Of a stretch of 64,000 bases of DNA, positions 26,770-36,604 are shown piece after piece. The position numbers and the translations under genes were made by a program. This DNA is from a bacterium (GTDB lineage: Bacteria > SAR324 > XYD2-FULL-50-16), in contig JAHJTV010000082.1 of the NCBI GenBank assembly GCA_018829445.1, forward strand, positions 62,001 to 126,000, in the 5' to 3' direction. Numbering within the stretch: the first letter of the stretch is position 1; each line of letters begins with the position of its first letter. The notes under the pieces were generated by a model. The model saw only the letters and a list, made by a program, of their open reading frames with translations, made no database searches and was not told the origin of the DNA.

Positions 26770-28515
26770 ATGAATGAGCCATCTCTTATAAATCAGAAAC
26801 TGATTAATCAACTGCAGACCCTATCTGCTTTATCAGAAGATCAATTAATGGATAACTGGAATCAGTTGTCTGGAAAAGAAGTTTCTTTAAGAGAACAATT
26901 GGTTAAATCCGGTTCCGTAAAGGATGCTGATTTTCAGAAGGCTTTGTCAGAGATATCAGGACTGAAATTTGTTGAAACAATAGAAGCTTTACATCCTGAT
27001 TTCCAGACAAAATATGTTGAGTCGATATCAATCAGGTTTTCGAAAAAACATATTTTTTATCCATATGACTTTTCTGAAACAAATCTCGTGCTTGCTGCGT
27101 TGACTCCTTGGCCCGACTCTGCTTTTGAAGAAACTGCCAGAACCCTGGGATTCGATTCATATTCTGTTGTACTGGCAACGGAAGATACCATATTGGCTGC
27201 AATCAACCAGGGATATGACAGAAGCTCAGGATCTGCTGAGGAAGCTGCTGATGTTCTTGTGGATGATGCTGACTTGAATTACCTATCACATTTTTCCTCC
27301 GAAGAAACCGAAGATTTACTGGATGTTGAAGATGAGGAACCGATTAAAAAGCTGATGAATTCGATTATATTCCAATCTGTTAAGGACAACAGTTCCGATA
27401 TTCACATTGATCCGAGCCCCAAAGAAACAGTTGTAAGAAATCGGATTGATGGAGAGCTACACCAAATCACAAGAGTTCCCAAACAGGGGCATATTCCTCT
27501 TGTTAATCGAATAAAGGTAATGTCCGGACTGGATATTTCAACCAAAAGCCAGCCTCAAGATGGAAGAACCATGATTCTTTTGGCCGGGAAAAAAATCGAT
27601 ATCAGGGTGTCAATCATTCCGACGGTACATGGAGAACAGGCAGTTCTGAGACTCCTCAATCAGAGTCAGGGAATCATTCCATTAAAAGATCTGGGCATGA
27701 ACCAGAAAATGTCAAAGCAGATTGAAGCCTTAATCCATCAACCCCATGGTATTTTGCTTGTCACAGGTCCAACAGGTTCGGGTAAAACAACAACTCTCTA
27801 TTCTGCATTAAACAGAATAGATGCCGACAGAAAAAATATTGTAACCATTGAGGATCCGGTTGAATATCGGATTTCAAAATATGGTCAGATGCAGGTGAAC
27901 GAAAAGACTGGCGTGACTTTTTCAAAAGGGCTCAGGGCAATGTTGCGGCAAGATCCTGACGTGATCATGATTGGTGAAATGAGAGATTCGGAAACGGCAC
28001 AGATAGCTATTCAATCGGCATTGACCGGTCATTTGGTTTTGAGCACCCTGCATACGAATGATGCTGCATCCACCATTGTTCGTATGATTGATATGGGTAT
28101 TGAGCCGTATCTGGTAAGCAGTACTGTTAGTGCTGTTTTAGCTCAACGACTTATCAGGAAAATCTGCTCGAAATGTAAAGAGTCTTATTCTATTTCATGG
28201 AGTGAAATAAAAGAACTAAACTTGGATAATGTGATTTCAAAGCAGGACTTTAAGGGTGTCTTATGGCGAGGGGCGGGATGCAGTGCCTGCCTCAATACCG
28301 GTTACCAGGGAAGGATCGGGATTTATGAACTGCTGATTATTGATGATGAGATTCGCAGAGCTGTTAATAAGGTGGTTGATAGCACAATAATAAGACAAAT
28401 TGCCTTGAAAACCGGTATGATCAGCTTGAAAAACGATTGTGGAGAGAAAGTAATCAATGGTGTAACGACTGTCGATGAAATGCTGAGGGTGACCTTATCT
28501 GAAAACGATTACTGA
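26770..28515 (+). CDS. gspE: Type II secretion/type IV pilus assembly ATPase (GspE/PilB family)
   Basis: A 581-residue hexameric ATPase that drives pseudopilus or pilus assembly from the cytoplasmic face. Order of features: N-terminal T2SSE_N-type region (1-150), arginine-rich N2 region, Walker A GPTGSGKTT (333-341), Asp box TIEDPVE (359-365), Walker B IMIGEMRD (399-406), and His box TGHLVLSTLHTN (419-430). A zinc-binding tetracysteine C466xxC469...C504xxC507 is typical of GspE and PilB. The three minor pseudopilins 6 kb upstream are its likely partners, though a pilus role cannot be excluded. No gspF or gspG is in the window. Confidence 0.9.
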   Translation: MNEPSLINQKLINQLQTLSALSEDQLMDNWNQLSGKEVSLREQLVKSGSVKDADFQKALSEISGLKFVETIEALHPDFQTKYVESISIRFSKKHIFYPYDFSETNLVLAALTPWPDSAFEETARTLGFDSYSVVLATEDTILAAINQGYDRSSGSAEEAADVLVDDADLNYLSHFSSEETEDLLDVEDEEPIKKLMNSIIFQSVKDNSSDIHIDPSPKETVVRNRIDGELHQITRVPKQGHIPLVNRIKVMSGLDISTKSQPQDGRTMILLAGKKIDIRVSIIPTVHGEQAVLRLLNQSQGIIPLKDLGMNQKMSKQIEALIHQPHGILLVTGPTGSGKTTTLYSALNRIDADRKNIVTIEDPVEYRISKYGQMQVNEKTGVTFSKGLRAMLRQDPDVIMIGEMRDSETAQIAIQSALTGHLVLSTLHTNDAASTIVRMIDMGIEPYLVSSTVSAVLAQRLIRKICSKCKESYSISWSEIKELNLDNVISKQDFKGVLWRGAGCSACLNTGYQGRIGIYELLIIDDEIRRAVNKVVDSTIIRQIALKTGMISLKNDCGEKVINGVTTVDEMLRVTLSENDY

Positions 28516-28656
28516 TTTGGAATAAATACTGGCGGCCAAATATCGAAAATAAAAAGAAAATAGCTCATTTTTGGTATTTTAGCTGCATCTCCACAAAACC
28601 AAATACAGCACAAAACAAATAAGTAATAGTATTAATCCGCTACAAGTAGGCAAAAC

Positions 28657-30390
28657 ATGTTAGGAATGAATTCAAAAGAGAAAAAAATCAATTTCTTTAG
28701 TTTTAAACTGGTGCACAAAGTGATGCTGATAGCTGGGTTACTGGTTGCCTGTGCCACTGCCATCCTGAACTACCTGTTTATTCAGAATCTTGCTGAACCC
28801 CGAATTCAGCAGGTTAATGAACTTGCTGATACAACTTCGATAATAGTATCCGAACTGGCTTTGTCCAGTTTTTATGAAAGGAATCAAGATCGAATGCTGT
28901 CTGCATTGAGTCATGCAGTAGAGAATGTCGGTGATGACGAAGGAGGTTTTTTACAGATATCCGTGATCTTGTATCCAAGTGGAATTTACTATGCATCCAC
29001 CAATAGCGATTTTGTGAATAAAAAAGTCGGGCAGAGTTTACTAAAGAAAATCGAAGAAAATGAAGATCGCAGTATAGTTGTTGAAAAGCTTAACTATGAA
29101 TTCAATGATCGGACAGTACCCGTTCTTCACTTTTTGAGAAATATTTCTGTTATGCAGCAGGGCGAGGAAACCAGAGTTGCAGTTACACAAATTCTATTTG
29201 ATTACGGCAAGATTTTGAGTAAGACCCGAAGAACGCTTTTTATTGTTAGTGGTGTGTTTTTAATCTGCGTTTTTGGATTTGTATGGATACTATATTTGCC
29301 TGTCACCCGAATCAATCGGTTAATTATTAATGGATTTGGAGAAATTGGTAAAAACAACTTTGATGTAAAGCTCAGAACCATAGATTTTGGAGAAACCGGC
29401 ACCCTGTTTGCCGCTTTCAACAAAATGACAGAGCATCTAAATGATTTCTTTCAAGAGAAAAGCAAATCAAAAATGAATTCTGTTATGAGCAGCATCGATA
29501 ACGCTTCTGGCACTCCTAAAGAGTTCGTTTTAAGAAAATCCGAGGTGACCTGTTTGTGTGCCAGAATTCCACTTGTCCAGCATACGATAGAAAAAAAATC
29601 TTTAGAGGAAATTGAAGAATCCATCAATGAGTTTGCTGAGCCGTTTGAAGCGGTTGTTAAGGAGTTTGGTGGACAGGTTATCAAATTATTAGGGAATAAG
29701 ATTTTTGTTATTTTCGAGGGGATCAACAGCATTGATAACTCAATCAGGACAGCCTTAAAAATTAATCAGAAATGGCAGATGATTAATCATGAACGGAAGG
29801 TTCTGGGTAGGGAAAAACTGGATTTTGGGATAGGGCTTCATGCAACTGAAAGTGTAGCGGGAATCGTAAGTCAGTCTTCCATGAGCTATACTGTTATAGG
29901 CAAGGCTGCAAGTGTTGCTGATTATTTGTGCTCTTGTGCAAAACCTGAAGAAATATTGGCCAGCTCTTCCCTGATGGATAAAGCAAGTGGTTCATTCCAA
30001 CATCAGGTTTTATCTGAATTAGTGGCAAACGAGCTGGAAGAGTCAGAACAAGTACTGATTATTACCAATTTACGGTATAGCGATGATGATTTGACCAGAA
30101 GAATCTTTCGTGCCAATGATTCTAATTCCATGGGAAGTCATGGTTCAAATAGCCAACTAGTAGATAATATAGGATATGATAAGCATGTTTACACTGTGAC
30201 CGGATCTGCCAGTCATGAAGCATCAATTCCCGATATGTTGGAAGAGACACTGTCATCAGCTCCATTGGAGTCGATTACTCCCAAAAAAGATAGTTCACCC
30301 GACTACAATGAATTGAATGAGGAAAGCTCAAATGCTGAGAAGGATAAGAAAACATCCCTCTGGGATGAGATCGAAAAGAAAAAGCAGTAA
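28657..30390 (+). CDS. Membrane protein with HAMP and degenerate class III cyclase domain
   Basis: A 577-residue protein. TM1 spans about 20-41 and TM2 about 193-214, with a periplasmic sensor segment of about 150 residues between them; then comes HAMP (215-265), a linker, and a cyclase homology domain (about 295-450). The tail of about 100 residues is acidic and low-complexity. In the cyclase domain the two metal-binding aspartates are gone. The FADI-like motif reads CLCARI (R303), and the GD motif reads KLLGNKIF (N347). It is therefore probably a non-catalytic signalling protein that keeps the fold (inference). It follows gspE by 141 bases in the same direction. Confidence 0.82.
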   Translation: MLGMNSKEKKINFFSFKLVHKVMLIAGLLVACATAILNYLFIQNLAEPRIQQVNELADTTSIIVSELALSSFYERNQDRMLSALSHAVENVGDDEGGFLQISVILYPSGIYYASTNSDFVNKKVGQSLLKKIEENEDRSIVVEKLNYEFNDRTVPVLHFLRNISVMQQGEETRVAVTQILFDYGKILSKTRRTLFIVSGVFLICVFGFVWILYLPVTRINRLIINGFGEIGKNNFDVKLRTIDFGETGTLFAAFNKMTEHLNDFFQEKSKSKMNSVMSSIDNASGTPKEFVLRKSEVTCLCARIPLVQHTIEKKSLEEIEESINEFAEPFEAVVKEFGGQVIKLLGNKIFVIFEGINSIDNSIRTALKINQKWQMINHERKVLGREKLDFGIGLHATESVAGIVSQSSMSYTVIGKAASVADYLCSCAKPEEILASSSLMDKASGSFQHQVLSELVANELEESEQVLIITNLRYSDDDLTRRIFRANDSNSMGSHGSNSQLVDNIGYDKHVYTVTGSASHEASIPDMLEETLSSAPLESITPKKDSSPDYNELNEESSNAEKDKKTSLWDEIEKKKQ

Positions 30391-30413
30391 ATCCGATCAC
30401 ATCCAAAACCTGG

Positions 30414-31172
30414 TTAGAAGTATCTAGCTTTTCCGCTCAAACCGTATGCTATGATTCCTATGGCTTCATGAATGAAACGGTTACTTGATGAAAGAGCATC
30501 TGAAGAGGGCAAAAAATAACGAAAATCCGATATGGTCAAATTTGCACCAAAGTCAACAGGCAACAGATCGACTTTAATCCCCACCCGATTAAAACATCCC
30601 TGGGCTCTGAACATGTGAAAAGCGGAGGTGATCAGGAGAATTTTCTTGAATTGATGCTCGTCTATAATTTTTTTAGTATTAACTGCATTTTCAAACGTGT
30701 TTCTTGAGTCTTGATCCACTAAAATCCGGTCCTTTGTGACTCCCATTTTTTCCGAAAAATCAGCCAGTAAGCTTGCTTCAGATCTCCCCTTTTGAATTAG
30801 ACTTCCGTCTCCGCCTGATAAAATCAAATAGTTGGCGGTTTTAGACCTCATTATTCCAATCCCGCTCAATACTCTATCAACAGCCCCCTCAAATTCGATG
30901 GTATTGGAACTGCTCATATTAAGATTTAGCATTCCACTCAATACCACAACTGCATCATATTGTTTTTCAACCAGAGAAGGGCTTTTAAGGTGTTCCAGGC
31001 TAAATAAGAGCCTCTGACTAACAACCGGAGTTGATATCAGATAAAAGATCAGAAACAGAGCAAAGGAAAAAATACGCTTCTTGAATTTTAAGACACCGAT
31101 AAAAGCCAGTAACAGTATATAAACAAGGGGATCAGTAAATACAGTTAAGACTTTTGAGATTATAAAAAACAT
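30414..31172 (-). CDS. YdcF/ElyC family membrane protein (DUF218)
   Basis: A 252-residue protein with two N-terminal hydrophobic helices and a DUF218 domain: DAVVVLSG, YLILSGGDG, GRSEASLLADF, VDQDSRNTFENA and LLITSAFHMFRAQGCF are all conserved family segments. ElyC and SanA members affect undecaprenyl-phosphate use and envelope integrity; the catalytic role is unclear. It is the last gene of a minus-strand run nikR-murJ-lepB-omp-ydcF, which supports an envelope function. It is convergent with the cyclase-like gene (23-base gap). Confidence 0.88.
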   Translation of the reverse strand: MFFIISKVLTVFTDPLVYILLLAFIGVLKFKKRIFSFALFLIFYLISTPVVSQRLLFSLEHLKSPSLVEKQYDAVVVLSGMLNLNMSSSNTIEFEGAVDRVLSGIGIMRSKTANYLILSGGDGSLIQKGRSEASLLADFSEKMGVTKDRILVDQDSRNTFENAVNTKKIIDEHQFKKILLITSAFHMFRAQGCFNRVGIKVDLLPVDFGANLTISDFRYFLPSSDALSSSNRFIHEAIGIIAYGLSGKARYF

Positions 31173-31284
31173 GGATTTATTACCAAATTATTTAAAAAAT
31201 AGATCAATTCCAATCACTTTCTAAAGAGATACAAACCGAAAAGAGTTCTAAGATATGATTGGCAGTATTTGAAAAAGGTCGGTT

Positions 31285-32097
31285 CTACATTCTATAATAA
31301 GCGGATAATCCTATTATGACTCCGTCAAATGCAAGACTAACGGAATTGCCTTCTCCCTGGTCGAAGGGATCATTGGAAGTTGCAGCTGTTCCTCGCAGGT
31401 TTTTGAATTCAGCGATAATTCCCCACTTATTACCGAGCATGATCTGCACACCAATCATTTGATAATTAAAGGGACCGAAGAAGGTCGTTTCATAGGCTTT
31501 ACCGGTTTCTGTCTGCTTTGTTGCAAAGTATCCGGTTAAAACTCCCCAGCCTACACCAAAATATGGGTGCAAGAACTCCTTGATTGGATCCAATGCGAAG
31601 GCTTTTACATTAAAATTAAACATATAAAGACTCATATTAATAGCAGAGCCAGCCACGTCATTTTCACCGCTATACACCGATTCCGAATCAGAACTATAAT
31701 ATTGGAACTCGGCGCCGTACGACCATGCTGGAGGGATTTTGAAATCCAAGGGATTAAGATTCGTCCAGGCGTAATTCAAAAACGGAGCTCCTGACAGTGG
31801 ATTTCCATCTTCAAAAATGGATTCACCGGAGAATTGGTAATATACTGATTCCGTAAAACCGTAATTGAGAAGTCCGGTAGAAAACTGATCATTTTCTTTC
31901 CAATTGCCTCTTCTTACTGAAAGACCTTGATTAGTTGTGGCCACATTTCTCTGCTGCTCGGTATTTACATCCACATAATCCCTGTTATTTTCAATGTAAT
32001 TAATATCCTGCCCATGCAGGACGTTTATCGGATAAATGATCATTATTCCGAAGAAAATTGATAATAAGAGGTTAATACGAGTGAATTTCTGATTCAT
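31285..32097 (-). CDS. Predicted outer-membrane beta-barrel protein
   Basis: A 270-residue product with a signal peptide (FTRINLLLSIFFGIMIIYPI, then HGQD). The mature chain alternates polar and hydrophobic residues, with many aromatic and glycine residues and repeated strand-like segments (YGAEFQYYSSD, YFGVGWGVLTGYF, WGIIAEFKNLRG), ending in VIIGLSAYYRM. This pattern fits an OmpA- or OmpW-type small barrel of about eight strands. ATG at 32097 is chosen over 32148 because it starts the signal peptide. It lies 57 bases after lepB. Ligand or function is not readable. Confidence 0.75.
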   Translation of the reverse strand: MNQKFTRINLLLSIFFGIMIIYPINVLHGQDINYIENNRDYVDVNTEQQRNVATTNQGLSVRRGNWKENDQFSTGLLNYGFTESVYYQFSGESIFEDGNPLSGAPFLNYAWTNLNPLDFKIPPAWSYGAEFQYYSSDSESVYSGENDVAGSAINMSLYMFNFNVKAFALDPIKEFLHPYFGVGWGVLTGYFATKQTETGKAYETTFFGPFNYQMIGVQIMLGNKWGIIAEFKNLRGTAATSNDPFDQGEGNSVSLAFDGVIIGLSAYYRM

Positions 32098-32154
32098 GAT
32101 GATTTGGTCGTTTTCCAGGGAGTCAAAAATGTAAAGGTGGATCAACAATAAATG

Positions 32155-32778
32155 TTATTCAAAGAAGGTTCCAATTCGTTCAAAACGGTACCCTTCAGTA
32201 ATGTTTTTTGGAGGATCATGGGACCAAAAAATCACTTCAGCTTTCCCTTCTATTGATGTTTCATCAACAAAACCCCAATAACGACTGTCTTTGGAGTTTC
32301 TTCTATTATCTCCCATGACCCAAAGTTTCCCTTCAGGAACCACCACTTCTATATTCTCCGGTAGCTTCAGCAGTTCCGGGTCAAAATAAAGATATTCGGT
32401 ATTTTCCGGCTCTCCATTAACGTATACTGTTTCGCCGACGATTCGAATTTCATCCCCTCCAATTCCAATAACCCTTTTAATGTAGTCTACTTGCGGATCT
32501 ACAGGATAGGGGAAAACAACGATGTCTCCCCTGTTTACTTTACGAGGGAAAACTCTCTGATCTGAAAAGGGAGAATAATACCCATATGCATGTTTATTGA
32601 CAAATATGTGATCACCAACCTGGATAGTATGGATCATCGAGCTGGTCGGCACCAAATAGGGTGTATAAAACCATGTTCTAAAAATCAACGCAGCCACCAG
32701 GGCCAAAATAAGCGCTCCAATCCAATCTCTGATGACTGTACTGACATTTGCTTTTTCTTTGTTTCCGGGTTTACTCAT
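32155..32778 (-). CDS. lepB: Signal peptidase I
   Basis: A 207-residue S26 peptidase that cleaves signal peptides at the periplasmic face. One N-terminal membrane helix (about 18-36) is followed by PTSSMIHTIQVGD with catalytic S47, then VDYIKRVIGIGGDE with the lysine base K101, and VMGDNRRNSKDSRYWGFV (box E). Length and order fit a standard single-anchor LepB. It sits between murJ and the barrel gene with gaps of 56 and 57 bases, likely one transcript. Many proteins encoded nearby carry signal peptides it could process. Confidence 0.96.
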   Translation of the reverse strand: MSKPGNKEKANVSTVIRDWIGALILALVAALIFRTWFYTPYLVPTSSMIHTIQVGDHIFVNKHAYGYYSPFSDQRVFPRKVNRGDIVVFPYPVDPQVDYIKRVIGIGGDEIRIVGETVYVNGEPENTEYLYFDPELLKLPENIEVVVPEGKLWVMGDNRRNSKDSRYWGFVDETSIEGKAEVIFWSHDPPKNITEGYRFERIGTFFE

Positions 32779-32834
32779 TTGAAATCGGATTTCTCCAGAT
32801 TGGATATATTGGGTTTTTAAAAAAGGCGATCTGT

Positions 32835-34409
32835 CTATTTTCGAGATTTTATATGTTTGAATTCTTTCATGAGCAATAGCAATTCTTTACTTCTGATGAG
32901 ATAAGAAATCATCAGGTAAAAAATACCGCCAAGTGTGATTAATATGAATAGAGTTGCCGGTTTTGGCAACATGCTAAACCATTGAAAATCCTTCAGATAA
33001 ATTAGTAGAATATACATCAAAGTACTTGTCAACAGGCTTAACCACAAGGTTGTGCTTCTAAAAAATGAGAAGATTGGAATCCTGATGGGTAGTTTTTTTA
33101 GAAACAATAGTAGCAACACCGTGTGTAAAAATTGGCTGATTGAGGTTCCCAGGGCAATGCCACTATGACCCATGATTCTGGAAAGACCGAAAGCCAATAG
33201 AAGGTTAATTAATATCACTAATATGCCGGCTTGAACAGTAGCTTTGACTTTTTTTGAAGCCTGATAGAAAGTTAGAAGGATTCTGTTCCAAGCAATAAAG
33301 GTTAGCCCCATGATATGAAATTTTAACGCGCTGCAGGTCAACGATACAGAGTACTGGTCAAATTTTCCTCTTCCAAAAACCAGAGAGACTATTTCCTCAT
33401 TGAGAGCAATTGTTCCCATAATAATCGGGAATGTAATGAATGTTATCACACGAAGGGATTCAGCCAGTGATTTTTCCAGGACACTTTTATTCTGTTCCAG
33501 AAAGAGATCAGCTAACCGGGGAAGTATGACTGTTGTCAGGGAGATAATCAGCACTCCAATAATTAATTCTACCAGTCGATTACTAAACTTAAGCGATGAT
33601 ATAGACCCCTCATATAACAGGGAGGCGACACTTGTACTGATTAATATATTGATCTGGTAAATTCCGATACCGAACACGGAAGGCAACATGAGGATTAGCG
33701 TTCTTCTTAAGTAAGGGCTATTAAAGGTAATTCGGCCCACTAATTTTAATCCTTGCTTAATCGTGAACGGTATTTGAAACAGCAATTGAAAACTTCCCCC
33801 TGTGATTACCCCGATGCTCAAAACGACTGCCGGATTCTGAAATAACGGGGTGAGAATCACTGCAAAAGAGATAATGGTCAAATTCAGCAAAACCGGGGTT
33901 AGAGAGGAGACCCAAAAAACTGAAAATGCGTTTAAAATCCCCTGGCAAATGGAAGCCAATGATATAAAGAGGACATAGCCAATCATGATCCGTGTTAAAA
34001 AAACAGAAATATTGAGCGTGTCTTCTGCCAAACCAACGGCTAAGCCGAAGCGAAGAATCTCGGGGGCAAAAACAATGAACAAACTGCAAAAAACAAGGGA
34101 AAAAAAGAAAAAAAACCAAAAACAACTCAAGGCGAATTCAAAGGCTGAATCTTTACCGTCAGCCGTCTCTATCTCTTTGAATACAGGAATGAATATATTG
34201 ACAAGTGCACCTTCCGAGAATAATCGCCTGAATAGATTCGGAATCATAAAAGCAATGGTAAAAGCATCGCTAAATGCCGATGTCCCCAGGCAATTTGCTA
34301 TGACGATTTCTCTTATTAGACCTAAAATTCTACTGATTGTTGTGATTAAGCCAACAATGCCTATTGCACGGAATATTTTTTTTTGTTTTGTGGGATCTGT
34401 GGATGTCAT
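32835..34409 (-). CDS. murJ: Lipid II flippase MurJ
   Basis: A 524-residue membrane protein with about 14 helices. The start (IGLITTISRILGLIREIVIA), LIPNLFRRLFSEGALVNIFIPVF-like stretch (FMIPNLFRRLFSEG) and mid segment VVLPRLAD-like TVILPRLADLF are MurJ signatures of the MOP superfamily. It flips lipid II to the outer face for peptidoglycan synthesis. It is flanked by nikR (47-base gap) and lepB on the same strand. The length is normal for the family, with no extra domain. Confidence 0.96.
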   Translation of the reverse strand: MTSTDPTKQKKIFRAIGIVGLITTISRILGLIREIVIANCLGTSAFSDAFTIAFMIPNLFRRLFSEGALVNIFIPVFKEIETADGKDSAFEFALSCFWFFFFFSLVFCSLFIVFAPEILRFGLAVGLAEDTLNISVFLTRIMIGYVLFISLASICQGILNAFSVFWVSSLTPVLLNLTIISFAVILTPLFQNPAVVLSIGVITGGSFQLLFQIPFTIKQGLKLVGRITFNSPYLRRTLILMLPSVFGIGIYQINILISTSVASLLYEGSISSLKFSNRLVELIIGVLIISLTTVILPRLADLFLEQNKSVLEKSLAESLRVITFITFPIIMGTIALNEEIVSLVFGRGKFDQYSVSLTCSALKFHIMGLTFIAWNRILLTFYQASKKVKATVQAGILVILINLLLAFGLSRIMGHSGIALGTSISQFLHTVLLLLFLKKLPIRIPIFSFFRSTTLWLSLLTSTLMYILLIYLKDFQWFSMLPKPATLFILITLGGIFYLMISYLIRSKELLLLMKEFKHIKSRK

Positions 34410-34456
34410 AGAAAAGAATGACTGGCAATCGGTCGTTTTGGAGGAGGGGAGAAAAT

Positions 34457-34879
34457 CTACACCATGTCTTTGCCAGCGGTAGTAGAGACAAGTTTACCAT
34501 GTTTAACACCTTTGGTGCCGATCAGTTCATCTGAGATCCTCTTTATTTCCGAAGGTTTTCCTCTAACAACCACAACCTCCAAACAGTGATGAGCATCCAG
34601 ATGAATATGCATGGAAGAGATGATGTTCTTGTGGTATTCGTGTTGATGCTCCGTAAGTTTATCTGCCAGTTCGCGCGTATGATGATCATAAACCAGCGTG
34701 ACAGTGCCGACAGCTTCCTCATCATCATTTGATTCCCATTTCTCATTAACGAGATTATTTCTAATGAGATCTCTAACAGCCTCAGATCTATTAACATACC
34801 CTTTTTTAGAAATGAGTTCGTCAAATTGTTTCAGGAGCCTTTCGTCAATGGAAACACCAAATCTGATTGTTTGTGTCAT
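34457..34879 (-). CDS. nikR: Nickel-responsive regulator NikR
   Basis: A 140-residue ribbon-helix-helix regulator: N-terminal RFGVSIDERLLKQFDELI and YVNRSEAVRDLIRN bind DNA, and the ACT-like C-terminal domain binds Ni(II). The four ligands are all visible: H80 in EHQHEYH, H91 and H93 in SMHIHLD, and C99 in HHCLEVV. This matches E. coli H76, H87, H89 and C95. It represses nickel uptake or nickel-enzyme genes when nickel is plentiful. No nik transporter or hydrogenase genes are next to it; it leads the murJ-lepB run instead. No clear NikR box was found nearby. Confidence 0.95.
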   Translation of the reverse strand: MTQTIRFGVSIDERLLKQFDELISKKGYVNRSEAVRDLIRNNLVNEKWESNDDEEAVGTVTLVYDHHTRELADKLTEHQHEYHKNIISSMHIHLDAHHCLEVVVVRGKPSEIKRISDELIGTKGVKHGKLVSTTAGKDMV

Positions 34880-35378
34880 TCTTCTCTCTTCGATAAAAAC
34901 TATTTTGGTTCAATTCTGTTATGAGACTACTAACCCTGTCAAAGATGGTTCATTTAAGCTCTATTGCCAACAAAATGCAATTATTTATCTGTAGCTGATC
35001 AGGTTTTTTTGGATTTTTCTTTCTTGAGTCCCAAGTCCCCCCGCGAAAAAACGATTTGTTTTAAAAAATAATCCGTATCGCCAAAGAAACACAGGAAAAA
35101 ACTGATTGCTAAATGAGGGATTCCAATGGAAAAACTTATTTATCTTAGCCATTGTTTTATTTCTGATCAATACTTGTCAATTCACCTTCGTTTGCCAAAA
35201 TCAGATGTTTTCAACCAAAAACAATTTACATACCTGTAAAACCTACGCATACTTGATTGGAATGCTGTTTGTCAGTGCTTCGATTAAGGGATAGCAGGTT
35301 AATAAAGCCATAAAAAGGAACCTTATTCTCGCCTGCAGAGTGAGTCAGAAAAAAAAGGTAGATTTGATACGAAAAAAC
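34880..35378. other. Intergenic region, nothing recognised
   Basis: About 500 bases between divergent nikR and a lipoprotein gene. Short frames on both strands (around 34985-35294) have no ribosome binding site or family character. Promoters for both sides are expected here, but no clear -35/-10 pair or NikR operator was seen. Confidence 0.4.
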
Positions 35379-35855
35379 ATGAAATTCTTGTTTATTTTTA
35401 TATTGGTGGCATTGATCCTATCCGATTGTTCCACGCAAGAACCTGACATTAAATCTCAAGGGAAATCAACAAAGAAAACGGCTTCAATTCAGAAGCAAAG
35501 CATAGTGAAGGAAGGGAAAGAGGAACCACAGAAAAGTAGAAGTCAGGTCAAAGAGTTACCAAATCATCTTTTCAAAGGAACCTGGGTTGTTGAGGGATCA
35601 TCTGCAGAGTTTGAAATCGATTTTCGAAATGGTAAAGTGCTTCTCTCTGGCAAGGATCATGAAGATAAAGAGGGATTTGGTATTTCGCGAACAAACTGGA
35701 ACAATTTGACTCTGAGCAGTTCAATCCGGATGCCTTCGACTGGCCATACATTGAATATTAAGCTAATTGTGGTGGATGAAAATGTTTTACGATGCGAGTT
35801 TACTGGAGATGCCGTCGGAGAAGCTATCTGGCGGAGGAAGGAATCAGTTAATTAA
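35379..35855 (+). CDS. Putative lipoprotein of unknown function
   Basis: A 158-residue product with a short signal peptide ending in a lipobox-like LSDC (Cys about residue 16). A lysine- and serine-rich linker follows, then a compact beta-rich domain of about 90 residues (FKGTWVVEGSSAEFEIDF to GEAIWRRKES). The pattern GTWxxxG...F.I.F..G...L recalls small lipocalin-like or DUF-type domains, but no family is recognised. ATG at 35379 is chosen because it starts the signal peptide; a GTG at 35340 is possible. It overlaps the next lipoprotein gene by 47 bases. Confidence 0.6.
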   Translation: MKFLFIFILVALILSDCSTQEPDIKSQGKSTKKTASIQKQSIVKEGKEEPQKSRSQVKELPNHLFKGTWVVEGSSAEFEIDFRNGKVLLSGKDHEDKEGFGISRTNWNNLTLSSSIRMPSTGHTLNIKLIVVDENVLRCEFTGDAVGEAIWRRKESVN

Positions 35856-36534
35856 ACTGGTTTTCCCTATTTTCCTGTTCCTTTTATTCTTCTTTGCCTC
35901 CTGTAGTCGACATGATCCCCTGCTTTCAAAAAATATTCTGCCCGATTCATATGATCTGGCTGGAGTGAATCGGTCCAATCTGTTTTTCAATTCACCCTCT
36001 CTCACCATCATTAGTCTCAATGATTCAATAGAACAGATAAATAGAGTTGTTGAATACTGGAAGCAAAACAGATTTGAAACTCTATATAAAAAAGAGCATC
36101 CGGTTATTAGATACGATAGAAATGACATCAATGTGCTAAGAGATTCAATTACTCGTTTGTTTGGAGTTTACTATATTAGGATTAATAAAACTCCAGACGT
36201 TAGCCCCGACATTAGTTTTTATAAGGAAATACCCGAAAGAATAAATTGCTCTCCGCTTTCAAATCATGAGATCCAGTTTATAATGAGTACGGGAATTGAT
36301 GACGCCTTTCCAAGAAAGGCTCTGACTATGTTAATCATTTCGTCTCACGAATTGATACTGAGCATCGGCGGAAAACCCGTCTACCCAAAGGTCCAATCTC
36401 CCTATCTCCGTAAAAAATACAATCTACCCAATCTTTTATCCTTGGATAAATCCAATCTATTTGCCACAAAAATGCACAATGATGTATATTCTGCTAATGT
36501 TAGCGGATTCGTCTTTTGTAGAAAAAACAAATAA
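35809..36534 (+). CDS. Putative lipoprotein of unknown function
   Basis: A 241-residue product. A hydrophobic stretch (LVFPIFLFLLFFFA) is followed by SCSRHD, giving a lipobox Cys. The mature part of about 210 residues matches no family I recognise and contains ISSHELILSIGGKPVYPK towards the end. The start is uncertain: ATG 35809 overlaps the preceding gene, while AGGAAGGAA at about 35833 could serve a non-standard start near 35851. The overlap suggests coupling with the previous lipoprotein. Both could be envelope partners of the giant ATPase that follows 70 bases later, but nothing shows this. Confidence 0.55.
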   Translation: MPSEKLSGGGRNQLIKLVFPIFLFLLFFFASCSRHDPLLSKNILPDSYDLAGVNRSNLFFNSPSLTIISLNDSIEQINRVVEYWKQNRFETLYKKEHPVIRYDRNDINVLRDSITRLFGVYYIRINKTPDVSPDISFYKEIPERINCSPLSNHEIQFIMSTGIDDAFPRKALTMLIISSHELILSIGGKPVYPKVQSPYLRKKYNLPNLLSLDKSNLFATKMHNDVYSANVSGFVFCRKNK

Positions 36535-36604
36535 TGTGATTATTTTGATTTGTCATCGATCCGATCTCTTTCAATTATTTCTGTATTAATACGCAAAATC
36601 GACA

